A stretch of 64,000 bases of DNA from Pseudomonas asturiensis (GCF_900143095.1 NZ_FRDA01000001.1:319357-383356), one strand, 5' to 3'; counted from the first letter of the stretch, positions 18,897 through 27,457 are shown. Translations and numbers: made by a program. The notes: generated by a model from the sequence alone, not told the origin.

Positions 18897-19592
18897 ATGT
18901 CGCCGGTATCCAGTCTTGTAAACGCAGTTCGTTCAAAGGGTTTGCTACTGCTCGCTGTGCTCGTCATGAGCCTGTCGGGATGCGCTTCGATGGTGACTCC
19001 GCAGATAAAAAGCCTGCCGGATCGCGTCGAGCTCAACTCGGTACCTTTCTTTCGCGGCAACATCTATCAGAGCGGTCCTGTGGCGCTGGCGACCATGCTG
19101 ACCCATCAACAGGTGCAAACCACGCCGGGTTTGCTGGATAAACCGTTACAACTGCCTGGCGCTGAAGATCGTCTTGATCAGAACATGCCCAGAGTCGCCC
19201 GCGAGTACGGTTTTGTGGTGTACCCGCTGGACAGCACGCTGGAGTCGCTGCTGACTCAGGTCTCGGCTGGCTACCCTGTGATGCTGCGCTTCTCGCAAGG
19301 CTCTGCCTTCTGGAAGGAGCCGCGTTATGGCGTGCTGGTCGGCTACAACAGGGTCAAGGAGACCGTATTGCTGCAGGCGGGCATGGATCGGCGTTATGTC
19401 ATGAGCTTCAGCAGCTTTGTCGCCGCATGGAAGCATGCAGGAGGCTGGGCGGTATTGATTCAGTCGCCTCGACAGTTGCCGGCCCAGGTCGACTCGCAGC
19501 GCTGGCTCAAGGCAGCCGCTGATTTGTCTCAGGCCGGGCAGGAGCAGGCGGCAGGTGAGGCGACCCGAACGCTGAACCGTGGCGTTAAATGA
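18897..19592 (+). CDS. C39-peptidase-fold lipoprotein with replaced catalytic residues
   Basis: About 231 residues. A signal peptide ends in the lipobox LSGC (Cys near residue 29). The rest has the peptidase C39-like layout: PFFRGN, then YQSGPVALATML, a HPVM-like middle and a YGVLVGYN strand. In active relatives the second motif reads YQCGPAALA and the last has a His (HYAVVVGY). Here the Cys is Ser (near residue 59) and the His position appears to be Arg (EPRYGVLVGY). It is therefore probably a non-catalytic envelope protein. The start could be GTG 18891 or ATG 18897. Confidence 0.75.
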   Translation: MSPVSSLVNAVRSKGLLLLAVLVMSLSGCASMVTPQIKSLPDRVELNSVPFFRGNIYQSGPVALATMLTHQQVQTTPGLLDKPLQLPGAEDRLDQNMPRVAREYGFVVYPLDSTLESLLTQVSAGYPVMLRFSQGSAFWKEPRYGVLVGYNRVKETVLLQAGMDRRYVMSFSSFVAAWKHAGGWAVLIQSPRQLPAQVDSQRWLKAAADLSQAGQEQAAGEATRTLNRGVK

Positions 19593-19608
19593 AATAGACA
19601 CTGATAAC

Positions 19609-19638
19609 GAAAACGGCGCCCTATGAGGCGCCGTTTTC
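19609..19638. terminator. Bidirectional terminator between the lipoprotein and oxidase genes
   Basis: Perfect 12-base stem (GAAAACGGCGCC) around a six-base loop, flanked by A and T runs, lying between two convergent genes. Confidence 0.88.
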
Positions 19639-19647
19639 ATGAGGGGG

Positions 19648-20931
19648 TCAAAACCCCAGTTTGTCTCGCAGGCTGTAATACCACGCGCCCAGTGCCGTCA
19701 TCGGCGTTCGCAACAGCTGTCCACCCGGGAAAGGGTAGTGCGGCAGGTCGGCGAAGGCGTCGAACCGCTCGGCCTGACCTCTCAGCGCTTCGGCCAGCAC
19801 TTTGCCCGCCAGGTGGGTATAGGTCACGCCGTGTCCGCTGCAGCCCTGCGAGTAATAAATGTTGTCTCCCAGTCGTCCGACCTGAGGCAGGCGAGACAGT
19901 GTCAGCAGGAAGTTGCCGGTCCACGCGTAATCGATCTTCACGTCCTTGAGCTGGGGGAACGCCTTGAGCATCTTCGGCCGGATAATGGCTTCGATGTTGG
20001 CCGGGTCACGCGCGCCATACACCACGCCACCCCCGAAGATCAGGCGGTTGTCGGCGCTGAGGCGGTAGTAGTCCAGCAGGTAATTGCAGTCTTCGACACA
20101 GTAATCCTGCGGCAGCAAGGTTCTGGCGAGTGTTTCACTCAGCGGCTCGGTGGTAATCACCTGAGTGCCGCAAGGCATGGACTTGGCAGCCAGTTCCGGC
20201 ACCAGATTGCCGAGGTAGGCATTGCCCGCCACGATAATGAATTTTGCGCGAACCTTGCCTTGAGCGGTATGCACCACCGGGCTTGCGCCTCGCTCGATGC
20301 GGATTGCAGCTGACTGCTCGTAGATAGTCCCGCCGAGCGTTTCGACGGCAGCCGCTTCACCGAGGGCCAGATTGAGCGGATGAATGTGGCCGCCGCTCAT
20401 ATCCAGCATACCGCCGATATACTGTTCACAGGCCACGACTTCATTGATGCGTCGCTGGTCCATCAGCTCCAGCTGAGTATGCCCGTAGCGTTCCCACAGG
20501 CGTTTTTGCGCTTCAAGGTGAGCCATTTGCTTGCCTGTGAGTGCTGCAAACACGCCGCCGTCTTTCAAGTCGCACTGGATGCCGTAGCGCGAGACGCGGT
20601 CGCGGATGATCGCTGCGCCTTCGAATGCCATGTGTCCCAGCAACTGAGCCTGTTTCGGGCCAACCGTTCGCTCGATGACATCAATATCGCGGCTGTAGCT
20701 GTTGACGATCTGCCCGCCGTTGCGGCCCGAGGCGCCGAATCCAACCTTGGCGGCTTCCAGAACGGTGACCTTGAAGCCATTTTCCAGCAGAAACAGAGCG
20801 CTCGACAGTCCTGTGTACCCGGCACCGATGATGCACACATCAGTCTCCACCTCACCTTGCAGCGCAGGACGTTCGGGCACTGAATGGGCTGACGCAGCGT
20901 AGTAGGACTGTGGATAGGGCGTGTTGGCCAT
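19648..20931 (-). CDS. FAD-dependent oxidoreductase, PuuB/gamma-glutamylputrescine oxidase-like
   Basis: About 427 residues in the DAO/GlpD-like family. The dinucleotide-binding motif (VCIIGAGYTGLSSALFL) starts near residue 31; GFGASGRNGGQIV is the flavin-contact segment typical of gamma-glutamylputrescine oxidase; the C-terminal GCSGHGVTYTH closes the FAD site. PuuB oxidises gamma-glutamylputrescine in putrescine use. No other puu genes are nearby, so the exact amine substrate is unproven. The ATG at 20931 has CGGAG upstream; an in-frame upstream extension lacks similarity. Confidence 0.85.
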   Translation of the reverse strand: MANTPYPQSYYAASAHSVPERPALQGEVETDVCIIGAGYTGLSSALFLLENGFKVTVLEAAKVGFGASGRNGGQIVNSYSRDIDVIERTVGPKQAQLLGHMAFEGAAIIRDRVSRYGIQCDLKDGGVFAALTGKQMAHLEAQKRLWERYGHTQLELMDQRRINEVVACEQYIGGMLDMSGGHIHPLNLALGEAAAVETLGGTIYEQSAAIRIERGASPVVHTAQGKVRAKFIIVAGNAYLGNLVPELAAKSMPCGTQVITTEPLSETLARTLLPQDYCVEDCNYLLDYYRLSADNRLIFGGGVVYGARDPANIEAIIRPKMLKAFPQLKDVKIDYAWTGNFLLTLSRLPQVGRLGDNIYYSQGCSGHGVTYTHLAGKVLAEALRGQAERFDAFADLPHYPFPGGQLLRTPMTALGAWYYSLRDKLGF

Positions 20932-21073
20932 CCTGAGACTCCGTTTAATATTCTTGACGAGTGCGTCGATCCTACCCGAGATAATGTTGCTCTGCCAGCG
21001 CCGGGGAAAAAGACTTTTTGTTCGGGGCTGTGCAAAAAACATGTTAATTCATAGGGTTAGCGATAAAAACAGA

Positions 21074-21101
21074 TTGACATGAATGTCAAAGCCGGTAGGA
21101 T
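21074..21101 (+). promoter_or_regulatory. Sigma-70 promoter of the first tRNA-Val gene
   Basis: TTGACA at 21074-21079 and TAGGAT at 21096-21101, spaced 16 bases, lie 13 bases ahead of the tRNA 5' end. Confidence 0.75.
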
Positions 21102-21114
21102 GCACACCCACAGC

Positions 21115-21191
21115 AGGCACGTAGCTCAGTTGGTTAGAGCACCACCTTGACATGGTGGGGGTCGTTGGTTCGAGTCCAATCGCGCCTACCA
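21115..21191 (+). tRNA. tRNA-Val (GAC)
   Basis: A 77-base gene including the encoded CCA. The anticodon stem CCACC/GGTGG encloses the loop TTGACAT, giving anticodon GAC (valine). The T arm has GTTCGAGTC. The acceptor stem AGGCACG pairs with CGCGCCT with one A-C mismatch at the fifth pair; the second copy shares it, so it is not a sequencing error. It has its own promoter and terminator. Confidence 0.96.
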
Positions 21192-21218
21192 GACAAAATC
21201 CGCTCTGCTGGGCGGTAG

Positions 21219-21251
21219 AAAAAAGGCGACCCGAAAGGGCCGCCTTTTTTC
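21219..21251 (+). terminator. Terminator of the first tRNA-Val gene
   Basis: GGCGACCC pairs with GGGCCGCC (one mismatch) around a GAAA tetraloop, followed by six T. Confidence 0.88.
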
Positions 21252-21319
21252 GTTTCAGGGGCCGAATCCTGAGCAGTCAAATAATTCGCATATTCAGAGG
21301 GTTACTGCCAAAAAAGCGA

Positions 21320-21347
21320 TTGACACGTATCTGAATATCCGTAGAAT
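21320..21347 (+). promoter_or_regulatory. Sigma-70 promoter of the second tRNA-Val gene
   Basis: TTGACA at 21320-21325 and TAGAAT at 21342-21347 with 16-base spacing, 13 bases ahead of the tRNA. Spacing and distance equal those of the first copy although the intervening sequence differs. Confidence 0.78.
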
Positions 21348-21360
21348 GCCGACCCACAGC

Positions 21361-21437
21361 AGGCACGTAGCTCAGTTGGTTAGAGCACCACCTTGACATG
21401 GTGGGGGTCGTTGGTTCGAGTCCAATCGCGCCTACCA
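21361..21437 (+). tRNA. tRNA-Val (GAC), second copy
   Basis: Identical in sequence to the gene at 21115-21191, anticodon GAC, CCA encoded. The 18 bases or so beyond the CCA are also repeated, while promoter and terminator have diverged, indicating an old tandem duplication with a 246-base period. Confidence 0.96.
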
Positions 21438-21465
21438 AACAAAATCCGCTCTGCTGGGCGGTATG

Positions 21466-21497
21466 AAAAGGGTGATCCGAAAGGATCATCCTTTTTT
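21466..21497 (+). terminator. Terminator of the second tRNA-Val gene
   Basis: GGGTGATCC pairs with GGATCATCC around a GAAA tetraloop, followed by six T. Confidence 0.88.
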
Positions 21498-21564
21498 CGT
21501 TTGCCTTTGAAAAACGCTCAGCCCCGCAGGCGTACGCAAAGCGCACGCTTGCGGTGAGCGGCGT

Positions 21565-21927
21565 TCAGCTTTTTCTGGCGAAGGACTTGACGATACTGCG
21601 GGTCGCAGTGCTGGTCTTGAGGTCTGTCACATTCTTTGGCGCGAGCCATTTGCAGGCCGCTATTTCGTTTTGCGGCGAGGGTTCGCTGGCGTCGGGCACC
21701 AGCGTCATGAACACATAGTGCGTCACCCGATCCTTTTCATATTCGGCAAGGTAGCGCAGCTCCAGGTTCTTCAGGCCTGTCTCTTCACACAGCTCACGAA
21801 TCGCCGCCTGAACGGGCGTTTCCCCGGCTTCGATCTTGCCGCCTGGCAGTGCCCATTTGGATTTTGGTTTGCGCACGTAGAGGATCTGGCCGTCTCGCTC
21901 GCAGATGATTGTGGCCCGTTGCTTCAT
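21565..21927 (-). CDS. Small Nudix hydrolase (MutT/ADP-ribose pyrophosphatase-like)
   Basis: A 120-residue single-domain Nudix protein with a complete Nudix box starting at GGKIEAGE and ending RELCEETG, near residues 28-50. Size and sequence fit the MutT-like branch; the substrate cannot be assigned. It stands alone, convergent with the tRNA genes. Confidence 0.85.
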   Translation of the reverse strand: MKQRATIICERDGQILYVRKPKSKWALPGGKIEAGETPVQAAIRELCEETGLKNLELRYLAEYEKDRVTHYVFMTLVPDASEPSPQNEIAACKWLAPKNVTDLKTSTATRSIVKSFARKS

Positions 21928-22443
21928 ATTCCGTTCACCTGATAAGCGTCCTTCACCCTGAGTATCTGCAAGGACTTCGTGAACTTGAGACCGGTGTGTA
22001 GTGGTGAGTAGTCACCAAAATGTAATAAAAAGTTCATAAGTTCGCTAAAGCACATTCAGTGCCAGATAGAAAACATCGAACCTTGCTATCTACGATGGAG
22101 GGGGATGTCCCGCACCGCCATGCGCTCCAATGACTTCTGTTAGGTCCTTTCGTCGTTGCCAGCGAGCATTTTCGGCCGTCGCTCAGGGATGTGAGAAAGG
22201 TCATTGCTTTCTCCTCTCCTGCGAGCATGACGCCTCCAGCGGCGCCGACGGGTTTAGCCCATTCGCTGTATTTCAACCGGACGACGATTTCGCGCCCCAA
22301 AAAAGTGCGTGTCAATGGCGTGGCGACGGCGAGGGAAGGGCTATTTGACGAACGGTTTTCGTACAGTCGCCTGCGCTTCTTTTATGAGCATGCGGATTTC
22401 GGGCAGGCTTTATCCGAGTCTGCCCGATGCGGGAGCGCGACGG
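21928..22443. other. Gene-free stretch of about 516 bases
   Basis: Between the Nudix gene and yahK no reading frame has a convincing ribosome binding site and recognisable domain. A minus-strand frame at 22034-22315 and a plus-strand frame at 22191-22469 are open but overlap each other and match nothing I know. There is no clear terminator or palindrome. It may be the remains of a decayed gene. Confidence 0.4.
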
Positions 22444-23508
22444 TCAGGCCGCAGAGCTTTCTTGCTTGAGGGTTGCCATGTCGATCACGAAACGGTACTT
22501 CACGTCACCTTTGAGCATGCGCTCGTAGGCTTCATTGATGTCCTGCATGGCGATCATTTCGATGTCCGAGACAATCCCGTGCCTGGCGCAGAAATCGAGC
22601 ATCTCCTGAGTCTCGGCGATCCCGCCGATCAAGGAGCCCGCCAGGCTGCGACGCTTGAAAATCAGGTTGAATACGGTAGGCGAAGGATGAGGTTCGGCGG
22701 GCGCACCCACCAGCGTCATGGTGCCGTCGCGTTTGAGCAGCGCCAGAAACGCATCCAGGTCGTGAGGGGCGGCAACGGTATTGAGGATGAAATCCAGGCT
22801 GTTGGCGTACGCGGCCATCTCATCAGGATTCCTGGACACCACGACTTCGTCGGCACCCAGGCGCAGGCCGTCTTCGCGCTTGTTCGGTGAGGTGGTGAAC
22901 AGCACCACGTGAGCGCCCATCGCATGAGCGATCTTCACACCCATGTGGCCCAGGCCGCCCAGGCCGACAATGCCCACTTTCTTGCCGGGGCCGACTTTCC
23001 AGTGGTTCAGGGGGGAATAGGTGGTGATGCCTGCACAAAGGAGCGGTGCAACGGCTGCCAGATTGTCGCTGTGGGAAATGCGCAGCACGAATTTTTCTTT
23101 GACGACAATGGTGTCCGAGTAGCCGCCGAAGGTGTTTTCGCCGCCAAAAACCGGCCCGTTGTAGGTGCCCGTGAAACCTTGTTCGCAATACTGCTCTTCG
23201 CCTTCAGAGCATGATGCGCACTGTTGGCAACTGTCGACCATGCAGCCGACGCCCGCCAGGTCGCCCACCTTGAACTGCGTGACGCCCGAACCGACGGCGG
23301 TCACCCGGCCGACGATCTCGTGGCCTGGAACTGACGGGTAAATCGTGTTGTGCCACTCGTTGCGCGCGGTGTGCAGGTCGGAATGGCAGACCCCACAAAA
23401 AAGAATGTCGATCTGTACGTCCTCGGCACCGGGTGTGCGGCGCTCGAAGCTGTAGGGTTTGAGAGCATCTTTGGACGTCTGCGCTGCGTAGCTGAGGGTC
23501 TTGATCAT
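22444..23508 (-). CDS. yahK: NADP-dependent zinc alcohol/aldehyde reductase YahK
   Basis: About 354 residues, closely matching E. coli YahK along its length. Catalytic zinc ligands are in CGVCHSDLH and PGHEIVG; the structural zinc is held by Cys residues in CQQCASCSEGEEQYC; the NADP motif is GLGGLGHMG. YahK and its cinnamyl-alcohol-dehydrogenase-type relatives reduce many aldehydes with NADPH and probably act in detoxification. The start is placed at ATG 23508, where similarity begins. Single-gene unit. Confidence 0.9.
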   Translation of the reverse strand: MIKTLSYAAQTSKDALKPYSFERRTPGAEDVQIDILFCGVCHSDLHTARNEWHNTIYPSVPGHEIVGRVTAVGSGVTQFKVGDLAGVGCMVDSCQQCASCSEGEEQYCEQGFTGTYNGPVFGGENTFGGYSDTIVVKEKFVLRISHSDNLAAVAPLLCAGITTYSPLNHWKVGPGKKVGIVGLGGLGHMGVKIAHAMGAHVVLFTTSPNKREDGLRLGADEVVVSRNPDEMAAYANSLDFILNTVAAPHDLDAFLALLKRDGTMTLVGAPAEPHPSPTVFNLIFKRRSLAGSLIGGIAETQEMLDFCARHGIVSDIEMIAMQDINEAYERMLKGDVKYRFVIDMATLKQESSAA

Positions 23509-23776
23509 TGCAATCACCTGGAGGTCGTCAGTGGCGAATGAAGCGCAGGCCAGCATAGACGTGAACCTGGAGAACTGCCTGCGTTGCGAATAGTGTCTGA
23601 CAGGTCATCACCCTGGTTAGTGCCTGAGCCACCCGTTGTCGCCTCAATGCCACGTGGCGCAAGGAACGCAGGTACAATCCTTGCATCGCAATCTGCACAG
23701 TGATGCCATGGCGCGCTTGCCTCCTGTGATCAGCGGCGTCAACTCTAATTGCCATGTGTTTCCGGATTTCGTTTTC

Positions 23777-26650
23777 ATGACAGTAGCCCCCTCGGTTTCC
23801 TGCCTGCGTCAGCCGATCAGCCTCGCCGAATCGGGCGACGTTTCGGTCAACAGACTCGACCGGTTTTCCAATCATGCTGCCATTGAAGCACTGCTGGGCG
23901 CGGCGTTTGCCCAAATGCCGCAGACTGCGTGGGCGGTGTACATCGCAGGCGAACAAAAGCGCCTGTTGGCGCAGGGGGCAGGTCAGTTCGAGTGGCCTGA
24001 CTCTATCGATATCGACCTGTTCGAAGCGTTCTGTACCGCTCGGCAAGTGTTTCGATGGGTAACGGGTCATGGCGAAGAGGTGCTCGGCTGGCTGCTGGCC
24101 CCCATGAGCGAGACGAGCAACCCGCATCTTGCAGACCTGTCTGTCAGGCTCGGCATGTTGTTGCAGAGCGCGGCTTTGATCAGGGCGCAGATCACCCAGC
24201 GTGCGCTGTACGAGATCAGTTTGCTCGCCAGCTCCACCCGTGACAGGGGCGCGTTCCTGGAAGGGACTCATCAACAGCTCGCCACACTGATCGATGCTGA
24301 AAACTTCTACCTGGCGCTTTATGACAGCCAGAGCGGCAAGATCACATACCCGTATTACATTGACCGGTTCGACGACGAGGCCATGCAGCCGGAGACTTTC
24401 GAGTATCTGGATCAGTCCGACATTTCCATGACCGGTTATGTGCTGCTGCACGGGCAACCCTTGTGTATCGACGCCGCCGGGATCGAGCAGGCGCGTACGC
24501 AGGGACGTTTCACCTGCAAGGGACGTCGCCCGGAGTTCTGGATGGGCGCGCCGTTGAAGAATGCGTCTGACGAAGTGTTTGGCATGGTTGCCATGCAGGT
24601 CTACGACATTTCCAGGGTTTACAGCAATCAGGACCGGGCATTGTTTTCAGCCGTTTCACGGCATGTGGCGATGGCCATGGACAGGCTGCTGCATCGCGCC
24701 GACCTTGAACAGACCGTGTTGTTGCGCACTCAACAATTGTCGGCCGTCAACCATGCGTTGCGTCAGGAAGTGGTGGAACGTGAGCGCGCCGAGCATCTGC
24801 AGAGCGCGCTGTTTCAGATCGCCGAGTTGTCGAGTCGTCAGGGGGACATGAACGAGCTGTTTCAGAGCCTGCATACCATCGTTGACGAGTTGCTGGTGGC
24901 GCTCAATTTTTACATTGCGCTTTATGACGACTCCACCGGGGAAGTCACCTTTCCTTATTACGTGGATGAACGCCTGACCAGGCCGCCTGCGTCACGCCGT
25001 GGCCAGCGAGGGTTTACCGAGTATGTGATTCGACAGCGCCGCCCTTGCCTGATCGACGAGGAAGATGCCCGCAGGCTTGAGGCAGAACGGGAAATCGAGG
25101 TGCAGAACCAGTCCAACCGCTCGACGTCCTGGCTGGGAATACCTTTGTTTGAAGACGAAAAGGTAAGGGGCGTTCTGGTCGTACAGAGCTATTCGAAGAA
25201 CGTCAGCTACACCTTGCGTGATCAGGAGTTGCTGACGTTTGTATCGCGCCACATCGACACGGCACTGTCACGTAGAAGCGCCGCGGAGGCCATTCACATG
25301 GCCAATGTGCAGCTCGAAGCGCGGGTTCGTGATCGCACCCGAGAGCTGGATCTGGTCAATGCGCGGCTCCAGCATGAGAACGCCCACGACTCGTTGACAG
25401 GGTTGCCCAATCGCAGCCACTTGCAGCAGCAACTGGATGCCGCGTGGCGAAGTTTCTGCGAGCGGGCACGGCCGCTGATTGTCATGTTCATCGATCTGGA
25501 CCGGTTCAAGATCGTCAACGACAGCCTGGGGCATCACTGCGGGGATCTGCTGTTGATTCAGGCGGCGCGCCGGTTGCGCGGCTGCCTGCGCGATGGCGAC
25601 CTGTTGGCTCGCCTGGGGGGAGACGAATTTGCGGTACTGGCCATGGGCGCTCCACTGGAAGTGGGAACGGGTATCGCGCAACGCATCCTGACGGCCTTCG
25701 AATCGCCATTTGTGGTCGATGACCAGACTGTCTTCACCTCGTGCAGCATCGGCATCGTGGCCGCCGACCGACGCTTTCATCAGGAGCCCGCCGACTTGCT
25801 GCGTGATGCCGATACTGCGATGTACCGGGTCAAAAACGGCGGGCGTGACAGTTTTGTCGTGTTCAACAAGGCGCTGCGTCGTGAAGTGTCCGACCAGATC
25901 GAACAGGAAGTAGCGTTGCGCAAGGCACTCAAGCGCAGCGACCAGTTGATCCCTTACTTCCAGCCCATCAAATGCCTGAACACCGGCCGGCTGCTTGCGC
26001 TGGAGGCGTTGATTCGCTGGAAACTGCCCGATGGGCAGGTGGTTGTGCCCGCAAGCTTCCTGCCGGCGCTGGAAGGTTTGCGCCTGATCGGCCGTCTGGA
26101 TCTGTACATGCTCAGGGCGGTCATCGCCGTTCTTGCCGACCCTGACAACGCTCACTTGCCGCCGGTGCATGTCAATTGCTCCAGCTACAGCATCACCCGA
26201 CCGACTTTCGCCTGCGAAGTGCTGGCGATGCTGGCCGAGCGTGATGTATCGCCGACCAGACTGTGCCTGGAACTCACCGAAGGTGCGCTTGTGGCGGACC
26301 CCGACCAGGCGCGTCTGTCCATGAAGCAGCTGGCTGATCAAGGCATGACGGTGGTTCTGGATGATTTCGGCTCCGGGTTCTCTTCCCTCAGCTATGTGCA
26401 TCAGTACCACTTCAGCGGACTGAAGATCGACAAGTCGTTTATTTTCGAGCTGACGACCAGCGCGCGCAGCCGTGCCATTGTCAGGGCCATCCTGCGCATG
26501 GCCGAGTCATTGGGCCTGAGTGTGGTGGCCGAAGGCGTTGAAAATCACGAAACCCTGCTGGCCCTGCGGGAAATGGGTGCGGGGCAGGCCCAAGGGTATT
26601 ATTTCGCACAGGCCATGCCGCTCGAGGATTTGCGGATCGATGCGGCATGA
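23777..26650 (+). CDS. GAF-GAF-GGDEF-EAL cyclic-di-GMP protein
   Basis: About 957 residues from ATG 23777 (ATG 23708 is an alternative). Two GAF-type sensor domains lie at roughly residues 143-300 and 343-510, then a short coiled coil, a diguanylate cyclase domain with intact GGDEF (614-618) and an upstream inhibitory-site RDGD, then a phosphodiesterase domain with intact EAL (743-745), LELTEG, DDFGSG and EGVEN. Both active sites look complete, so it could make or degrade cyclic di-GMP depending on the GAF ligands. There is no membrane segment, so it is cytoplasmic. Confidence 0.88.
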   Translation: MTVAPSVSCLRQPISLAESGDVSVNRLDRFSNHAAIEALLGAAFAQMPQTAWAVYIAGEQKRLLAQGAGQFEWPDSIDIDLFEAFCTARQVFRWVTGHGEEVLGWLLAPMSETSNPHLADLSVRLGMLLQSAALIRAQITQRALYEISLLASSTRDRGAFLEGTHQQLATLIDAENFYLALYDSQSGKITYPYYIDRFDDEAMQPETFEYLDQSDISMTGYVLLHGQPLCIDAAGIEQARTQGRFTCKGRRPEFWMGAPLKNASDEVFGMVAMQVYDISRVYSNQDRALFSAVSRHVAMAMDRLLHRADLEQTVLLRTQQLSAVNHALRQEVVERERAEHLQSALFQIAELSSRQGDMNELFQSLHTIVDELLVALNFYIALYDDSTGEVTFPYYVDERLTRPPASRRGQRGFTEYVIRQRRPCLIDEEDARRLEAEREIEVQNQSNRSTSWLGIPLFEDEKVRGVLVVQSYSKNVSYTLRDQELLTFVSRHIDTALSRRSAAEAIHMANVQLEARVRDRTRELDLVNARLQHENAHDSLTGLPNRSHLQQQLDAAWRSFCERARPLIVMFIDLDRFKIVNDSLGHHCGDLLLIQAARRLRGCLRDGDLLARLGGDEFAVLAMGAPLEVGTGIAQRILTAFESPFVVDDQTVFTSCSIGIVAADRRFHQEPADLLRDADTAMYRVKNGGRDSFVVFNKALRREVSDQIEQEVALRKALKRSDQLIPYFQPIKCLNTGRLLALEALIRWKLPDGQVVVPASFLPALEGLRLIGRLDLYMLRAVIAVLADPDNAHLPPVHVNCSSYSITRPTFACEVLAMLAERDVSPTRLCLELTEGALVADPDQARLSMKQLADQGMTVVLDDFGSGFSSLSYVHQYHFSGLKIDKSFIFELTTSARSRAIVRAILRMAESLGLSVVAEGVENHETLLALREMGAGQAQGYYFAQAMPLEDLRIDAA

Positions 26651-26663
26651 ACCCCTCACGCGT

Positions 26664-26681
26664 GCGGCAATAGCTTGCCGC
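26664..26681 (+). terminator. Short hairpin after the GGDEF-EAL gene
   Basis: A seven-base perfect stem (GCGGCAA) with a four-base loop lies 14 bases after the stop codon. No T-run follows, so termination strength is doubtful. Confidence 0.35.
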
Positions 26682-26776
26682 GACGGGCAATTGACGGTGT
26701 GCTGCGATCAATCTTGCAGGCTTTAAGTTGATACTTGTCTATTAAAATCAAAGGCTTATGAAGTTTATGTCTGGCT

Positions 26777-26790
26777 GGCATCCGAATTGC
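26777..26790 (+). promoter_or_regulatory. Sigma-54 (RpoN) promoter candidate
   Basis: CTGGCATCCGAATTGCTTT has the GG-N10-GC spacing and the TGGCA / TTGCT cores of the -24/-12 RpoN promoter. It lies 38 bases ahead of the start codon at 26828, which gives a plausible short leader. Confidence 0.6.
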
Positions 26791-26827
26791 TTTGTTCCAG
26801 GAGCATCATGTCATCGGGAGGTGAAAG

Positions 26828-27373
26828 ATGATTATTGGCACAGGTGCGCTTGAACAGCTGGTTTCCCGTGCTGTCGGGCGCAAAAGCGTAGACGAGGTGT
26901 CTCAGGACACGTTCGGCGCGGTCAGTGCCGCGGGTCTTGTCAATGGGGCCTTGCCGGTCACGTCACAGACCAGCGTCGCGGCTTCGAAAGATGACACACA
27001 GAGCAACAATGGCTACAACGAGTCGTTCGCACGAATGATGGTCAATCTCAAGAGTGCCGCTGATACGTCGCTTTCCGAGAAGACCGCCGACCGTGATAAC
27101 GGGGTTACCGCTTCAGCGGCCAACGCCAGCGCATCGGATACATCGGTGGGCGGGTCGGTCCAGAAGTTCATGGATTCGCTGAAGCAGACCGCTGAAGAAA
27201 AGGTGCGTGAAAAGCTCACCGGAATCAATCAGCAGCAGTACACGGCCATGAGCCCTGAGGACCAACTGGCAATCGACCAGAAAGTTCAGGATGCGCTTAA
27301 GGACAAGCAGAATGATGTGGCGGATGACATCAATACGCGCATCCGGGGCATCAAGGCAGGATTGCTGGCCTGA
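26828..27373 (+). CDS. Unrecognised 181-residue protein behind an RpoN-type promoter
   Basis: A 181-residue soluble protein with no signal peptide or membrane segment. The first 110 residues are rich in Ser, Ala, Thr, Asp and Asn, including SNNGYNESFARMMVNL, and look mostly disordered. The C-terminal 70 residues are charged and helical (KFMDSLKQTAEEKVREKL; YTAMSPEDQLAIDQKV). GGAGGTG lies upstream of the ATG. A Ser-rich disordered N-terminus is seen in type III secreted proteins, but there is no hrp box and no chaperone gene, so secretion is only a possibility. Confidence 0.7.
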   Translation: MIIGTGALEQLVSRAVGRKSVDEVSQDTFGAVSAAGLVNGALPVTSQTSVAASKDDTQSNNGYNESFARMMVNLKSAADTSLSEKTADRDNGVTASAANASASDTSVGGSVQKFMDSLKQTAEEKVREKLTGINQQQYTAMSPEDQLAIDQKVQDALKDKQNDVADDINTRIRGIKAGLLA

Positions 27374-27399
27374 TACCCCGAAAGTCTGCAGTGACGCCT

Positions 27400-27457
27400 T
27401 CGCCGGCAGGCTTGCTTCCACGCGGTCCTTGGAAGCAGGCCTGCTGGCGATTTTTTT
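27400..27457. repeat. REP doublet acting as a terminator
   Basis: Bases 27400-27420 and 27430-27450 form a 21-base inverted repeat with two mismatches and a nine-base loop, followed by seven T. The arms contain the GCCGGCAGGC core of Pseudomonas REP sequences. Its position between convergent genes, with a T-run, suggests it doubles as the terminator of the upstream gene. Confidence 0.75.

Noticed and set aside
21115..21437. Integration site of a genomic island at the tRNA-Val genes
   Set aside because: No integrase, and no partial tRNA copy or attachment repeat downstream within the window; the repeat is a full tandem gene.
26828..27373. Type III effector call for the unknown 181-residue protein
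   Set aside because: No hrp box (GGAACC ... CCAC) upstream, no chaperone gene and no effector domain; Ser richness alone is not enough.
27400..27457. Insertion-sequence terminal repeat
   Set aside because: No transposase nearby and the arms match the REP-type palindrome; the T-run points to a terminator role.
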